Assembly: GCF_015351405.1 (NCBI RefSeq)
Contig: NZ_JADKMY010000001.1
Span: forward strand, 1,302,001-1,366,000
Length of the DNA: 64,000 nt
Direction: 5' to 3'
DNA from: Corynebacterium suicordis DSM 45110
Lineage (GTDB): Bacteria > Actinomycetota > Actinomycetes > Mycobacteriales > Mycobacteriaceae
Shown here in pieces: positions 36,055 through 45,354 of this stretch. Below the pieces are notes generated by a model. The model was not told the origin of the DNA. It was given only the letters and a program-made list of their open reading frames with translations, and did no database searches. The first letter of the stretch is position 1, and each line of letters begins with the position of its first letter. The position numbers were made by a program, and so were the translations under genes.

Positions 36055-36787
36055 GATTGCCCTTGACCAGCGCAGTGTTCAGGGAAAGGATCAGCGCGGA
36101 GACTTCACGCGCGGTTTCCTCGGAACGCTGACGAGCATCATCATCGCGACCATGAGCCAGCGGATTGGCCACCTTGGCAACCATGTCCGTCTGGCGCTGC
36201 GCAATGGTGATCAAAGACTTCAAGTGGCGGTTATCAAAACCGTATTCCGTGAGACGCGCAGCCAGCTGCACCATCGTCACATCATCCACCGAGAAGAACC
36301 CGGAGGAGTTGGCGTTGATCATTCCCATGCGAATGAGGGAGCCGACGAAAGAATCTTCCACATCGGCGCGCGCCACCACATCTGCACGAGTCAGACGACG
36401 AGGAGCCTCCGCCGCACGGAACTGCTCAGCGGTGAGTGCCCCTGGAGCTGCGCGCTTCGCAGTCACGGGAGTGACCTTGCCAGTATCCATGGCAGCCAGC
36501 TGCTCCCGGATCACCTTGAGCGGCAGGTAGTTATCCCGCTGGTGGGTGAGGATGTAGCGCAAGCGAGCAATATCATCCGGGGAAAAGCGGCGGTAGCCGG
36601 ACTGGCTACGGCGAGGGCTAATCAGCCCTTCGGTTTCCAAGAAGCGAATCTTGGACACGGTTACATCTGGAAAGTCGGCTTTGAGCTGCTTAAGCACGTC
36701 TCCGATGGTGGAGGTGGGTAGCACTTTTTTCGCAGGGACAAACTGATGTCCTTCACCTGCGCGTGCTGCGTTTCCTGGGGCACTCAC
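36047..36787 (-). CDS. ftsR: FtsR-like MerR family regulator
   Basis: 246 aa. The MerR-type HTH lies near residue 25 ([42 protein letters not shown]). The second block ([29 protein letters not shown]) and the C-terminal region with a long linker fit the protein at the position of Rv1828 and C. glutamicum FtsR, an activator of ftsZ. It sits directly downstream of odhI, as in C. glutamicum, which supports the assignment; binding targets cannot be confirmed here. Confidence 0.82.
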   Translation of the reverse strand: [246 protein letters not shown]

Positions 36788-36880
36788 CGAGAGTCACTTC
36801 CATCTTGTGTCTTTACATCTACCGCTGCTCACCGGGGAATACCCCGGGCTCACATGAATAGACGATTCGGATTGGAAAAG

Positions 36881-36906
36881 CCCCTAGATGCATCATGCGC
36901 CTAGGG
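36881..36906 (-). terminator. Rho-independent terminator of odhI
   Basis: On the - strand CCCTAG...CTAGGG, with a 13-nt loop, is followed by GGCTTTTCC. It starts about 18 bp past the odhI stop and separates odhI from ftsR. Confidence 0.75.
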
Positions 36907-36923
36907 ACCAATTCATAACTTGC

Positions 36924-37361
36924 TTAGGCTTCCTTGGATCCGTTCAGGAAGACCAAGCGGAACTTACCGATCTGGATCTCATCGCCATTGCTCAGCACGG
37001 CAGAGTTCTTCGGCTCGCGGTTCACGTAGGTTCCGTTGAGGGATCCAACGTCTACAACTTCGTACTCGCCCTCGCCGTTACGGCGGAACTCTGCGTGGCG
37101 GCGAGAAACGGTGACATCGTCCAAAAAGATATCGCTATCTGGGTGGCGACCAGCGGCGGTCGTGTCCTGATCCAACAGGAAACGGGAGCCTGCGTTTGGT
37201 CCGCGCTTGACTACGAGAAGCGCGGAACCTTCTGGCAGACCCTCTACACCGGCGGGAGTGGATTCGGACTGAGTTCCGGTATCCGACTCCTTCAAGAGGT
37301 CAGCGCGGAAGACCGAGGTGGTCTCTACCGAAGCCTCTGGGATTCCGGTGTTTTCGCTCAT
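36924..37361 (-). CDS. odhI: OdhI/GarA-type FHA domain regulator of 2-oxoglutarate dehydrogenase
   Basis: 145 aa. In its unphosphorylated form OdhI/GarA binds and inhibits the E1o component of 2-oxoglutarate dehydrogenase, switching carbon towards glutamate; phosphorylation by PknG/PknB-type kinases relieves this. The kinase target ETTSVFR has Thr14 and Thr15, as in C. glutamicum OdhI. The FHA domain follows with GRHPDSDIFLDDVTVSRRHAEF (Arg, Ser, Arg-His) and DVGSLNGTYVN. A downstream Met (37361) gives this length and is preceded by GAGAGGA. Neighbours ftsR and secA2 match the known locus. Confidence 0.95.
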   Translation of the reverse strand: MSENTGIPEASVETTSVFRADLLKESDTGTQSESTPAGVEGLPEGSALLVVKRGPNAGSRFLLDQDTTAAGRHPDSDIFLDDVTVSRRHAEFRRNGEGEYEVVDVGSLNGTYVNREPKNSAVLSNGDEIQIGKFRLVFLNGSKEA

Positions 37362-37504
37362 GTTGTTGTCCTCTCTCAAGACGATTAGTGCTGCAACTAT
37401 GACCACAATACTACCCTGCCCGCCGTTGCGGGCATTCAGTGACCAACTCTTAACAATTGATTACGTACTGTCAATGGGCAAGTCAATTGACCTGCCACGA
37501 TGAC

Positions 37505-39943
37505 TTAGCGGAACAGCTGAGCGATTGATCCCATCGCTGATCCGCCACCGCTATTGAGCGGATTGTCGTTGACCATGTAGGTCCACGTGGCGCTTGGCTT
37601 ATGCAGCCCCAGCTCTCCCAAATCCACCCCATCTGCGGTGATGCGGGCATCGTCAAAAGTCTCCCGCGCCTTGCGCACCGCGCGGTCTGCCAGGTCGCCG
37701 AAGGCAGCGATGGACATCCGGTGGAATTCATCGATGGGTGACTCACGAGCGATCGCGCGCAGGTGGATGCTCTCGCGGATGTCATCCAGGTAGGCCAGGT
37801 GCTCGCTCCACTCATAATCCAGGTGGAAGAGCATGATCTCCCGCGCCGCCTGCTCCAGCGTCTCCTCCGGAATGCCCGCGGCCTTCAGCTCGTTTGCCTT
37901 GTCCACGTTGTGGTAGCTCAGGTCATCCCACGCCGTGGACGTATCCAGCAGATCATCGCGACGGCCGTTGATGATGTCTCGCTGATCCTTGATCAGCTTG
38001 TTGTACTTCCAGGTGGTCGCGTGGATATCCAGCATCTGCCCCTCGGTCACGCGCTGGCAGTGATCCACGAAGTTGAGAACCTTCTTCTGCGTCAGGCGAC
38101 CCTCGTCATCCGGCTGGGCCTGCAGTTCTTCACCAGCTCCACCCACAGCGACTACGTCGTCCTCAATGGATACGAAGAACACGCTGCTTCCCGGGTCACC
38201 CTGGCGACCAGCACGCCCGCGCAGCTGGTTGTCCAGGCGCTGGGAGCGGAAGCGACCCACTCCGACAACGTGCAGTCCGCCAGCCTCCACCACGGCATCC
38301 CGCTCGTCTTCTTCCGTGCCGCCCAGCTTGATGTCCGTGCCGCGGCCGGCCATCTGCGTGGATACGGTGACTCGACGCGGCCGCCCAGCCTCAGAAATCA
38401 CACCCGCTTCCGCTTCGTGGTTCTTCGCATTGAGCACCGCGCATTCCACGCCCACCTTCTTCAATTCGCGGGCAATGTACTCAGACTCCGCCACGTCCTG
38501 GGTACCCACCAACTGCGGCTGGCCGGTCTTCTGGATCTCCACAATGTGCTTCACCACTGCTTCATTGCGATCCTCGATGCTGGCAAATACCGCGTCTTGT
38601 TCGTCAAAGCGCTGCACGGGCACATTCGGCTGAATCACGGAGACCTTGAGATCGTAGAACTGCCGCAGCTGATCCCCCGCCGCCATCGCCGTACCGGTCA
38701 TGCCACAGACCTCGGGGTACATGCCGATCAGAGCCTGGATGGTTAGCTGATCCAGAATACGACCGCCATCGGTGACCTGCAGGCCCTCCTTGGCCTCCAC
38801 TGCAGATTGCAGCCCATCAGGCCAGCGCTGCAAATCCGCTACGCGCCCGCGGGAGCCATCGATGAGCAGCACTTTCCCATCGCGCACGATGTAATGCACG
38901 TCGCGCTGCAACAGGTGCTCCGCATGCAGGGCCACGTTGATCTGCACCAGAAGATCGCCGCTGCCAGCCTGGTCCTCTTCCGTTTCAGTATCTTCTTTTT
39001 CCGACGCCACCTCCGACTCCCCAGCGTCATCCTTTTTCTCTGAACGGGATTGCTCAGCTGCGGAGCCAGACCGTCCCTCATCCGCAGTGCCATACAGGGA
39101 CTCGATTCCTAGCTTGCGCTCGGCGAAGGCAGCCCCGGCGTCGGTCAAAAAGACGTTGCGCTGATCCTCGGAGATCAGGAAATGCTGCTGCTCAACCATG
39201 GACTTGACCAGCTCGGTGATGTGCCCGAGGGGAGCATTGCCGGGCTCAGAGCCTGCCAGCACCAGTGGAACGAGGGCCTCATCGACCATTACGGAATCGG
39301 CCTCATCGATGACGGCCACATCGGCTTCGGAGCGCACCTGATCAGCACGTTTGGTGATGAGTTGATCGCGCAGCACATCGAAGCCGAGCTCGTTGATAGC
39401 GCCAAAGATCACGTCGCGGGAGTAGATATCCCGCCGCTCATCACTGGTGAGCTCCTCGGAAATTGCTCCGTGGGAGATGCCGAAGAAATCGAACATCGGA
39501 CCCATCCACTCATCATCACGAGTGGCCAGGTAGGAGTTCACGGTGATCACATGCACGCGCTTGCCCTGCAGGGCATAACCCACCGCGGCCATGGCTCCGG
39601 CCAGGGTCTTGCCTTCGCCCGTGCCCATCTCCACTACATCGCCGGCCAAGAGGCGCAGGGTGCCCTGCATCTGCACGTCGAAAGGCGAAAGGCCCAAGGT
39701 GCGGCGCGCTACCTCGCGCACCACGCCCAGCAGCTTGGATTCATCCAAGACCTTGCCTTCGCGAATCAGGCTGCCATCTTCAAACTGCTGACGCACCACG
39801 GATTGTGCTGCGGCTTTCCGCAGTTCCTCTTCGGTGGCCTCTCGGTAACGGTCAGCACCAGCCTGTGCCACCACTGCCATGCTCTTCTTCTGATTCTTGT
39901 GGGGAGACGTCCCCATCGCTTTCCAGAACCAGTCAAATGCCAT
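37505..39943 (-). CDS. secA2: Accessory Sec translocase ATPase SecA2
   Basis: 812 aa, close to SecA2 proteins that lack the long SecA1 C-terminus. Motor of the accessory Sec pathway exporting a small set of proteins. Walker A GTGEGKT near residue 108, DEADSVMVDE as motif II, and TQMAGRGTDIKLGG and GRAGRQGDPGS in NBD2 are visible. A Ser/Glu/Asp-rich insert (residues about 295-325) with EKKDDAGESEVASEKEDTE is unusual and contains a variant repeated word on DNA level. It lies upstream of odhI on the same strand, as in other corynebacteria, and is divergent from the hydrolase gene. Confidence 0.95.
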   Translation of the reverse strand: MAFDWFWKAMGTSPHKNQKKSMAVVAQAGADRYREATEEELRKAAAQSVVRQQFEDGSLIREGKVLDESKLLGVVREVARRTLGLSPFDVQMQGTLRLLAGDVVEMGTGEGKTLAGAMAAVGYALQGKRVHVITVNSYLATRDDEWMGPMFDFFGISHGAISEELTSDERRDIYSRDVIFGAINELGFDVLRDQLITKRADQVRSEADVAVIDEADSVMVDEALVPLVLAGSEPGNAPLGHITELVKSMVEQQHFLISEDQRNVFLTDAGAAFAERKLGIESLYGTADEGRSGSAAEQSRSEKKDDAGESEVASEKEDTETEEDQAGSGDLLVQINVALHAEHLLQRDVHYIVRDGKVLLIDGSRGRVADLQRWPDGLQSAVEAKEGLQVTDGGRILDQLTIQALIGMYPEVCGMTGTAMAAGDQLRQFYDLKVSVIQPNVPVQRFDEQDAVFASIEDRNEAVVKHIVEIQKTGQPQLVGTQDVAESEYIARELKKVGVECAVLNAKNHEAEAGVISEAGRPRRVTVSTQMAGRGTDIKLGGTEEDERDAVVEAGGLHVVGVGRFRSQRLDNQLRGRAGRQGDPGSSVFFVSIEDDVVAVGGAGEELQAQPDDEGRLTQKKVLNFVDHCQRVTEGQMLDIHATTWKYNKLIKDQRDIINGRRDDLLDTSTAWDDLSYHNVDKANELKAAGIPEETLEQAAREIMLFHLDYEWSEHLAYLDDIRESIHLRAIARESPIDEFHRMSIAAFGDLADRAVRKARETFDDARITADGVDLGELGLHKPSATWTYMVNDNPLNSGGGSAMGSIAQLFR
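38997..39008 (-). repeat. Variant repeated word GGCGTCGGAAAA
   Basis: Located in the acidic linker insert of secA2, the part absent from most homologs. Confidence 0.5.
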
Positions 39944-40073
39944 GAGTGTGGCCTACCCTTCGGGTCGTTCGTTAGTCTTAAAGGTCTTTGATCTTTGGAT
40001 AGATCTACAAACGATCTCGCGCTTGCTTGTATGTCTCACACTAGCGAAGGCGCAGAATAAGGATGGCATAACC

Positions 40074-40847
40074 ATGGCAGCACGCCCCTCACCAGTGAGA
40101 TCAGTGAACCTCACACTCCCCCACGGCCCACATGGGGCAATTTCCGCCACGGTGGATATGCCCGCGGAACCCAGCCAGCTCACCGCTGTGGTGGCGCATT
40201 GCTTCACGTGTGATCGCAAGGCATTGGGCGCCTCGCGCATCTCCAAGACTCTGGCTCGGCATGGCATCGCCAGCCTGCGCTTGGACTTCACTGACCTGAC
40301 TTTGAGCCACAATGTGGATGAAGTGATCGCTGCTGCAGAGTGGCTGCGGGATGAGCATGGCGCGGCACCCGGACTGTTGGTGGGACATTCCTTGGGCGGG
40401 GTGGCGGCTATCCGGGCTGCCACGCAGCTGGATTCCGTCCGTGCAGTGGCCACCGTGGGCACCCCTTTTGATCCGATGCGAACCGTGTCCGCGCTGTCCC
40501 CGCAGATGAAGAAGTTCATTGAGTCTCAGGCGGGATCCATTGATGCCAACCTGGCGGGGCGGCCGGTTCACATTGAGCGCTCGATGGTGGAGGATCTGGA
40601 GAAAGCCGATGTGCCCAAGGACTTGGCGGCACTCGCGGAAGCCAAGGTGAATCTGCTGATTAATCATTCCCCCACGGATATGACGGTGCCATACACCCAC
40701 GCGCTGAACTACCTGCAGGAATATTCCCAGGCAGCCAGCCTATTTAGCCTGCCGGAAGTGGATCACCTGCTCACCCGCCGAGGCTCCGGGCAACGCGTGG
40801 GTTCTCTGATATCCCAGTGGGCACTGCCGTACATGCCGGTAGGATAA
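40074..40847 (+). CDS. Alpha/beta hydrolase (OsmC-associated type, serine hydrolase)
   Basis: 257 aa. GLLVGHSLGGVAAI carries the nucleophile-elbow Ser (GHSLGG), with a late Asp in NHSPTDMTVP and a His in LPEVDHLLT. The N-terminal AVVAHCFTCDRKALGASRISKTLARHGIASLRLDF resembles the alpha/beta hydrolases often fused or linked to OsmC-family proteins. Substrate unknown. ATG 40074 is preceded by AAGGA about 10 nt upstream; a longer open frame back to 39897 has no family-like residues. Confidence 0.88.
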   Translation: MAARPSPVRSVNLTLPHGPHGAISATVDMPAEPSQLTAVVAHCFTCDRKALGASRISKTLARHGIASLRLDFTDLTLSHNVDEVIAAAEWLRDEHGAAPGLLVGHSLGGVAAIRAATQLDSVRAVATVGTPFDPMRTVSALSPQMKKFIESQAGSIDANLAGRPVHIERSMVEDLEKADVPKDLAALAEAKVNLLINHSPTDMTVPYTHALNYLQEYSQAASLFSLPEVDHLLTRRGSGQRVGSLISQWALPYMPVG

Positions 40848-40853
40848 GCGCTT

Positions 40854-41357
40854 ATGAACAACGTGAATTTTATCCCGACCGCTGACCTAGTAGACATCAT
40901 CGGTGCGGACGTCCGCAGCTGCGATACCCAGTTCTTCGATCTCGGAGGCCGCGTGGAATTCGCCGGCCCCATCACCACCGTGAAGTGCTTCCAAGACAAT
41001 GCCCTGCTCAAGAGCATCCTCAGTGAAGAGAACGCCGAGGGTGGCGTGCTGGTCATCGATGGCGATGGATCCCTGCACACGGCTTTGGTCGGAGACATCA
41101 TCGCTGGCCTGGGCAAGGATCACGGTTGGTCTGGCGTGATCGTCAACGGTGCAATCCGCGATTCCGGTGTGATCGCTGAGATGGAATTCGGTTGCAAGGC
41201 CCTGGGAACTAACCCCCGAAAGTCCACCAAGACCGGTGAGGGTGACAGGGATGTCACCGTCACCATCGGGGGAGTGGACTTCGTCCCCGGCCACATCGCG
41301 TACTGCGATTCTGATGGCATCGTGGTGACTGAATCCCCTGTTGAGGCCGCCGAGTAA
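40854..41357 (+). CDS. rraA: RraA family protein (RNase E regulator / HMG-like aldolase fold)
   Basis: 167 aa. Conserved features of Rra[66 protein letters not shown], and the C-terminal [14 protein letters not shown]. The family includes inhibitors of RNase E and 4-hydroxy-4-methyl-2-oxoglutarate aldolases; the G-x20-R-D signature (GDII...IRD) is present, so aldolase or oxaloacetate decarboxylase activity is possible. It starts 6 bp after the hydrolase stop, so the two probably form an operon. Confidence 0.88.
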   Translation: MNNVNFIPTADLVDIIGADVRSCDTQFFDLGGRVEFAGPITTVKCFQDNALLKSILSEENAEGGVLVIDGDGSLHTALVGDIIAGLGKDHGWSGVIVNGAIRDSGVIAEMEFGCKALGTNPRKSTKTGEGDRDVTVTIGGVDFVPGHIAYCDSDGIVVTESPVEAAE

Positions 41358-41398
41358 AAAAGCTGCAGTGTAAAAGGCTGCAGAGTAAAAGGCCACAG
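41353..41398. repeat. Three tandem copies of a 15-16 bp repeat
   Basis: GAGTAAAAAAGCTGCA, GTGTAAAAGGCTGCA and GAGTAAAAGGCCACA follow one another, starting at the rraA stop codon and ending just before the UvrA-like gene stop. Each copy contains an in-frame-like GTAA stop motif, which suggests duplication of the gene's 3' end. Confidence 0.65.
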
Positions 41399-41406
41399 CC
41401 CCATCA

Positions 41407-43758
41407 CTAGGCGGACAGGTACTTCTTCAGGTACCCGCCGGTAACGGACTCCTTGGCCTCCATCAGCTCAGCGGGACTACCGGAGACCACCACCGTGCCG
41501 CCCCGAGAACCCGCACCTGGGCCCATGTCCACGATGTGATCAGAATGGGCCACCACTGCCAGGTGGTGTTCAATACAGATCACCGTGGTTCCGGAATCGA
41601 CCAGTAGGTCAAGCAGATCCAGCAGCATCTCCACATCGGCAAGGTGAAGTCCCGTGGTGGGCTCATCCAAAACCAAGATATCCGCGGCATCCTTCTTCTT
41701 GCTCAGGTGCATGGCCAGCTTCAAACGCTGACGCTCACCACCGGAGAGCGTATTGAGCGGCTGGCCGAGCGTGAGATAACCCAGCCCCACCTGCTCCAAA
41801 GATGCACAGACCTTTGCCGCCGCAGGCACCTTGCTCGCCGAATCCTGGAAGTACGCATGAGCCTGCTCGGCGGGAAGCTCCAGCACATCTGCGATGTTCT
41901 TCTCCCCCAGCTTGTACTCCAAAACGTCTTCAGAGAAGCGTCGACCCTCACACACCTCGCAGGGAACGTCCACGCCGCTCATGATGCCCAGCTCCACGTA
42001 GACCACACCCGCGCCGTTGCAGTTGGGGCAGGCACCCGTGGAATTCGCGGAGAACAACCCGGGCTTCACGCCATTTTCTTTGGCAAAGGCCTTACGGATG
42101 GGCTCCAATGCACCGGTGTAGGTCGCCGGGTTGGAACGCCGTGATCCCTTGATCTGGGTCTGGTCCACAAACTCGATGCGCCCCTGCTCCACCAGTTCCT
42201 CCGGAAGGTGGCTGAGCAGCGAGGACTTACCCGAACCGGAGACACCCGTGATCGAGGTGAGCACACCGGTGGGGATATCCACGTCCACATCGCGCAGGTT
42301 GTGGCGGTTAGCGTTGCGGATCTCCAGCGTGCCCTTCGGCTTGCGCAGGGTGTCCTTCAGCGCAACCGTGTCCGCCAAGTGCTTGCCGGTCAAGGTATCT
42401 GCCTTGCGCAGCTCATCCACCGAGCCCTCGAACACGATGGTTCCGCCATGAGAACCAGCCCGCGGACCCAGGTCCACGATGTGATCAGCCAGCGCAATAG
42501 TTTCTGGCTTGTGCTCCACCACCAGCACCGTGTTGCCCTTATCCCGCAGCGCGAGCAGCAGGTTATTCATCCGCTCAATGTCAGCGGGGTGCAGGCCGGC
42601 GGAGGGTTCGTCGAACACATAGGTCACGTCCGTGAGCGCTGAGCCCAGGTGCCGCACCATGCGGGTGCGTTGTGCCTCGCCCCCTGACAGCGTGCCGGAA
42701 GGCCGGGACAGGGTGAGGTAACCGAGTCCAATGTCCACCGCGTTTTTTGCCGACGCCGCAATCGTCTCCACGAGTGGCGCAACCTGAGGGTTCTTAAAGT
42801 CCTGCAGCCATTGGGCCAAATCCCACAGCTCCATCTCGCAGAGATCCGCGATGGACTTGCCCTCGATCTTGGATTCCCTCGCGTGCGGAGCCAGGCGGGT
42901 GCCTTCACACTCCGGACATTCCACGAACACCACGGCCTTTTCAACGAACTCCCGGATGTGCTTTTGCAGCGCTTCCGGGTCCTTGCTGAGCATGGAGCTG
43001 CGCATGCGCGGGATCAGGCCTTGGTAGCTCATGTTGATGCCACCGACCTTGACCTTCACATCGTCGAGGTAGAGGAGAGCTTCGCGCTGTTTTTCTGTGA
43101 AGTCCTTGACGGGCTTATCCGCTGGGTAGAGATCCGATTCCGCGTAGGCCTTCCACATCCAGGAATCGACCTTCGCACCGGGCAGGAGGATTGCGCCCTC
43201 GTTCAGGCTGAGGTTTTCATCCACCACTTCCGAGATGTCGATGTCGCTGACCCTGCCCATACCTTCGCACTTGGGGCACATGCCGCCGGTGCGTTCGAAG
43301 CGAGCTACTTCCTTTTTGGCTCCGGCTCGATCGGCCTGGATAGCACCTTGTCCGCTCACCGAAGGCACGTTGAAGGAATATGCAGCTGGGCCACCCGCGT
43401 TGGGCTCGGCAATGCGCGAGTACAGAACGCGCAGCATGCCGGTGATATCAGTGGCGGTGCCAAAGGTGGAGCGGGCATTCGCGCCCATGGGTTCCTGCCC
43501 CACGATAACCGCGGCGGTGAGCCCCTCCAGTTGATCCACGTTAGGCCGAGCCAGCGAGCTCATGAAACCCTGCACGAAACTGGGGTATGTCTCATTAACC
43601 AGTCGCTGGGATTCCGCCGCAATGGTGTCAAACACCAGCGTTGACTTGCCTGAACCGGAGACTCCGGTAAAGACGGTGAGGGAACGTTTAGGGATGTCTA
43701 CGCTGATATTTTGCAGGTTGTTATCGTTGGCGCCGATCACGCGAATATATTCAGTCAC
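41407..43758 (-). CDS. UvrA-like ABC ATPase (UvrA2 / drug-resistance type)
   Basis: 783 aa, shorter than housekeeping UvrA (about 950 aa) because the UvrB-interacting and insertion domains are reduced; such class II proteins are associated with resistance to DNA-binding drugs (DrrC type) or damage recognition. Two ABC modules: GVSGSGKSTLVFDT and GVSGSGKSSLLSHL Walker A motifs, LSGGEAQRTRM and LSGGERQRLKL signatures, and zinc-finger pairs MCPKCEGMGRV, CPECEG, CPNCNGAG and CEVCEGRR. The start is GTG; TAGGGT lies 6 nt upstream, probably leaderless. A variant repeated word (42743-42757) lies in a non-conserved loop. Confidence 0.92.
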   Translation of the reverse strand: MTEYIRVIGANDNNLQNISVDIPKRSLTVFTGVSGSGKSTLVFDTIAAESQRLVNETYPSFVQGFMSSLARPNVDQLEGLTAAVIVGQEPMGANARSTFGTATDITGMLRVLYSRIAEPNAGGPAAYSFNVPSVSGQGAIQADRAGAKKEVARFERTGGMCPKCEGMGRVSDIDISEVVDENLSLNEGAILLPGAKVDSWMWKAYAESDLYPADKPVKDFTEKQREALLYLDDVKVKVGGINMSYQGLIPRMRSSMLSKDPEALQKHIREFVEKAVVFVECPECEGTRLAPHARESKIEGKSIADLCEMELWDLAQWLQDFKNPQVAPLVETIAASAKNAVDIGLGYLTLSRPSGTLSGGEAQRTRMVRHLGSALTDVTYVFDEPSAGLHPADIERMNNLLLALRDKGNTVLVVEHKPETIALADHIVDLGPRAGSHGGTIVFEGSVDELRKADTLTGKHLADTVALKDTLRKPKGTLEIRNANRHNLRDVDVDIPTGVLTSITGVSGSGKSSLLSHLPEELVEQGRIEFVDQTQIKGSRRSNPATYTGALEPIRKAFAKENGVKPGLFSANSTGACPNCNGAGVVYVELGIMSGVDVPCEVCEGRRFSEDVLEYKLGEKNIADVLELPAEQAHAYFQDSASKVPAAAKVCASLEQVGLGYLTLGQPLNTLSGGERQRLKLAMHLSKKKDAADILVLDEPTTGLHLADVEMLLDLLDLLVDSGTTVICIEHHLAVVAHSDHIVDMGPGAGSRGGTVVVSGSPAELMEAKESVTGGYLKKYLSA

Positions 43759-43879
43759 CCAAACACCCTACAGAATTTCCTCACACCCCAGACCCCGATT
43801 TCTAAGTGCCGAAATGGTTGTTGTAAGCTAACCGAAGTCTCAACAGCACGGTGCTCATGCGCCGGCGTAGGTGAGACGG

Positions 43880-43956
43880 CGGGCTGTGGCGCAGTTTGGT
43901 AGCGCACTACACTGGGGGTGTAGGGGTCGCAGGTTCAAATCCTGTCAGCCCGACCA
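43880..43956 (+). tRNA. tRNA-Pro (GGG)
   Basis: 77-nt cloverleaf. Acceptor stem CGGGCTG pairs with CAGCCCG, followed by A and an encoded CCA. The anticodon stem CTACA/TGTAG encloses CTGGGGG, with anticodon GGG (Pro). The T-arm GCAGG-TTCAAAT-CCTGT is standard. The 3' part is duplicated at 45608-45638. Confidence 0.95.
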
Positions 43957-43961
43957 ATCTA
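43931..43961. repeat. attL: 31-bp direct repeat in the tRNA-Pro 3' end
   Basis: Identical to 45608-45638. It spans the T-arm, acceptor 3' strand, CCA and 5 bp beyond the tRNA gene. The intact tRNA is restored on this side, as expected for integration into a tRNA 3' end. Confidence 0.85.
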
Positions 43962-44262
43962 TTAATTAAAATGGTCGCGAGATCTTCAAACGAACCCGGT
44001 TCGTTAAAACTTTCAATCTAGTCATCCACCTTTTCGACTAGAAAATGCGATGTACTGCGCAGGCGCTACTAACCACAAATCTCGACTCGCTTTCAGCCCA
44101 TTGCCTTCTAAACTTGGGCAATAACTGATGCGTTTCAAGGGATCAGCCGCAGCAGTAAGCCACTGTGCGCTCTTGATCCGCACTTCAAATCTTCAAGGTA
44201 CGGTGCAACTGAAACTCAGGCGGTATATTGACACTACGCCGACCTCTAAGTAAGGAAACTCC
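43962..44262. other. Non-coding left part of the island
   Basis: About 300 bp without a gene. It holds two inverted repeats: AACGAAC-CCG-GTTCGTT (43989-44005) and CTAGTC-N12-GACTAG (44018-44041), which could be a terminator for the tRNA, recombinase arm sites or operators. The nuclease promoter is probably around GGTATATTGAC (44221-44231). Confidence 0.5.
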
Positions 44263-45354
44263 ATGCCAATCGAGCAGGAAATTAACCAGTTAGCACAAAA
44301 AGTGGTTGAGCTTAAGCCAATCATCGAGACCGAGGAAGCCACTAAAACCGCTTTCATCATCCCGTTTATTTCTAACGTTCTCGGTTATGACGTAACTGAT
44401 CCTCGAGAGGTTATTCCTGAGTACACGGCAGACATTGGCTCCAAAAAAGGCGAGAAAGTCGACTTTGCCATCAAGTCTGGCAATGATTTCCGTTTCCTGA
44501 TTGAGTGTAAGAAGATTGGCGAACCACTGCACTTGAATCATGCGAACCAACTTGTTCGGTATTTCAATGTCACGGATACCGAGTTTGCGATTCTGACCAA
44601 CGGTGAAGTCTACGAGTTTTACACCCAACTGGACGCGGTCAACCGCATGGATGGAAAACCATTCATGACCTTAGACCTTTCGGCAGTTGATGCAAGATTG
44701 TTCCCGCACTTAGAAATGTGCAGCAAGTCAAACTTCGATGCTGAAACGATCACAGCTAAAGCTGAAGAGTTGAAGTATGTATCAGAAATCAAGAAGGCTG
44801 TTGCGAAAGAATTTAAAGAACCAAGTCCTGAGATCGTCAGGTTCTTTGCTTCTCAAGTGACATCGCGCCGCATGACTTCACAAAACATCGAACTATTTTC
44901 ACATTTAACGTCTACTGCTCTATCGCAATACATCCGGGATGAAGTTAATCGGAGGCTGCGGTCCGCACAAGATCTTGAAGAGCCGTCAGTTGAGGCTTCT
45001 TCCGAAGTCGTAGCCCGCGAGTCGTCTGAAGTGCTGGAAGTCCTGCCTGATTCTCCGAATGTCATCACGACGGCGGAAGAAGTTGCAGCGTACGAGATTA
45101 TCCGTGCGGTCTGCTGCTCGGAAGTCCCGGCAAAAGACATTGCGATGCGAGATGCAAAAAGTTATTGCGCCATTCTGTATAAGGACAACAACCGCAAGCC
45201 GATAGCTAGACTGCTGCTGGATCGGCAAATACCAAGAATCGTAATTTTCACACCTGAGCGTGAAGAAATCGCTCACGATCTACCGGACGGTGTAGAAGGA
45301 ATCTACGAATATGCCGACGAATTACGTAACCGTGTTTCCTCTCTCAAAGAATAA
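44263..45354 (+). CDS. PD-(D/E)xK nuclease-domain protein, HsdR N-terminus-like (island cargo)
   Basis: 363 aa. The N-terminal 170 residues match the type I restriction HsdR_N-like fold: EEATKTAFIIPFISNVLGYD, IPEYTAD, and the nuclease motif with Asp67 (KVDFAI), Glu81 and Lys83 (LIECKKIG). DTEFAILTNGEVYEFY follows. There is no helicase domain, so it is not HsdR itself. Residues 240-280 are an acidic linker; the rest (EIIRAVCCSEVPAKDIAMRD...RKPIARLLLD) is a second domain often seen behind this nuclease in stand-alone proteins. No methyltransferase accompanies it. AAGGAA lies 6 nt before the ATG. Possibly an anti-phage or mobile-element nuclease; function unproven. Confidence 0.85.
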   Translation: MPIEQEINQLAQKVVELKPIIETEEATKTAFIIPFISNVLGYDVTDPREVIPEYTADIGSKKGEKVDFAIKSGNDFRFLIECKKIGEPLHLNHANQLVRYFNVTDTEFAILTNGEVYEFYTQLDAVNRMDGKPFMTLDLSAVDARLFPHLEMCSKSNFDAETITAKAEELKYVSEIKKAVAKEFKEPSPEIVRFFASQVTSRRMTSQNIELFSHLTSTALSQYIRDEVNRRLRSAQDLEEPSVEASSEVVARESSEVLEVLPDSPNVITTAEEVAAYEIIRAVCCSEVPAKDIAMRDAKSYCAILYKDNNRKPIARLLLDRQIPRIVIFTPEREEIAHDLPDGVEGIYEYADELRNRVSSLKE

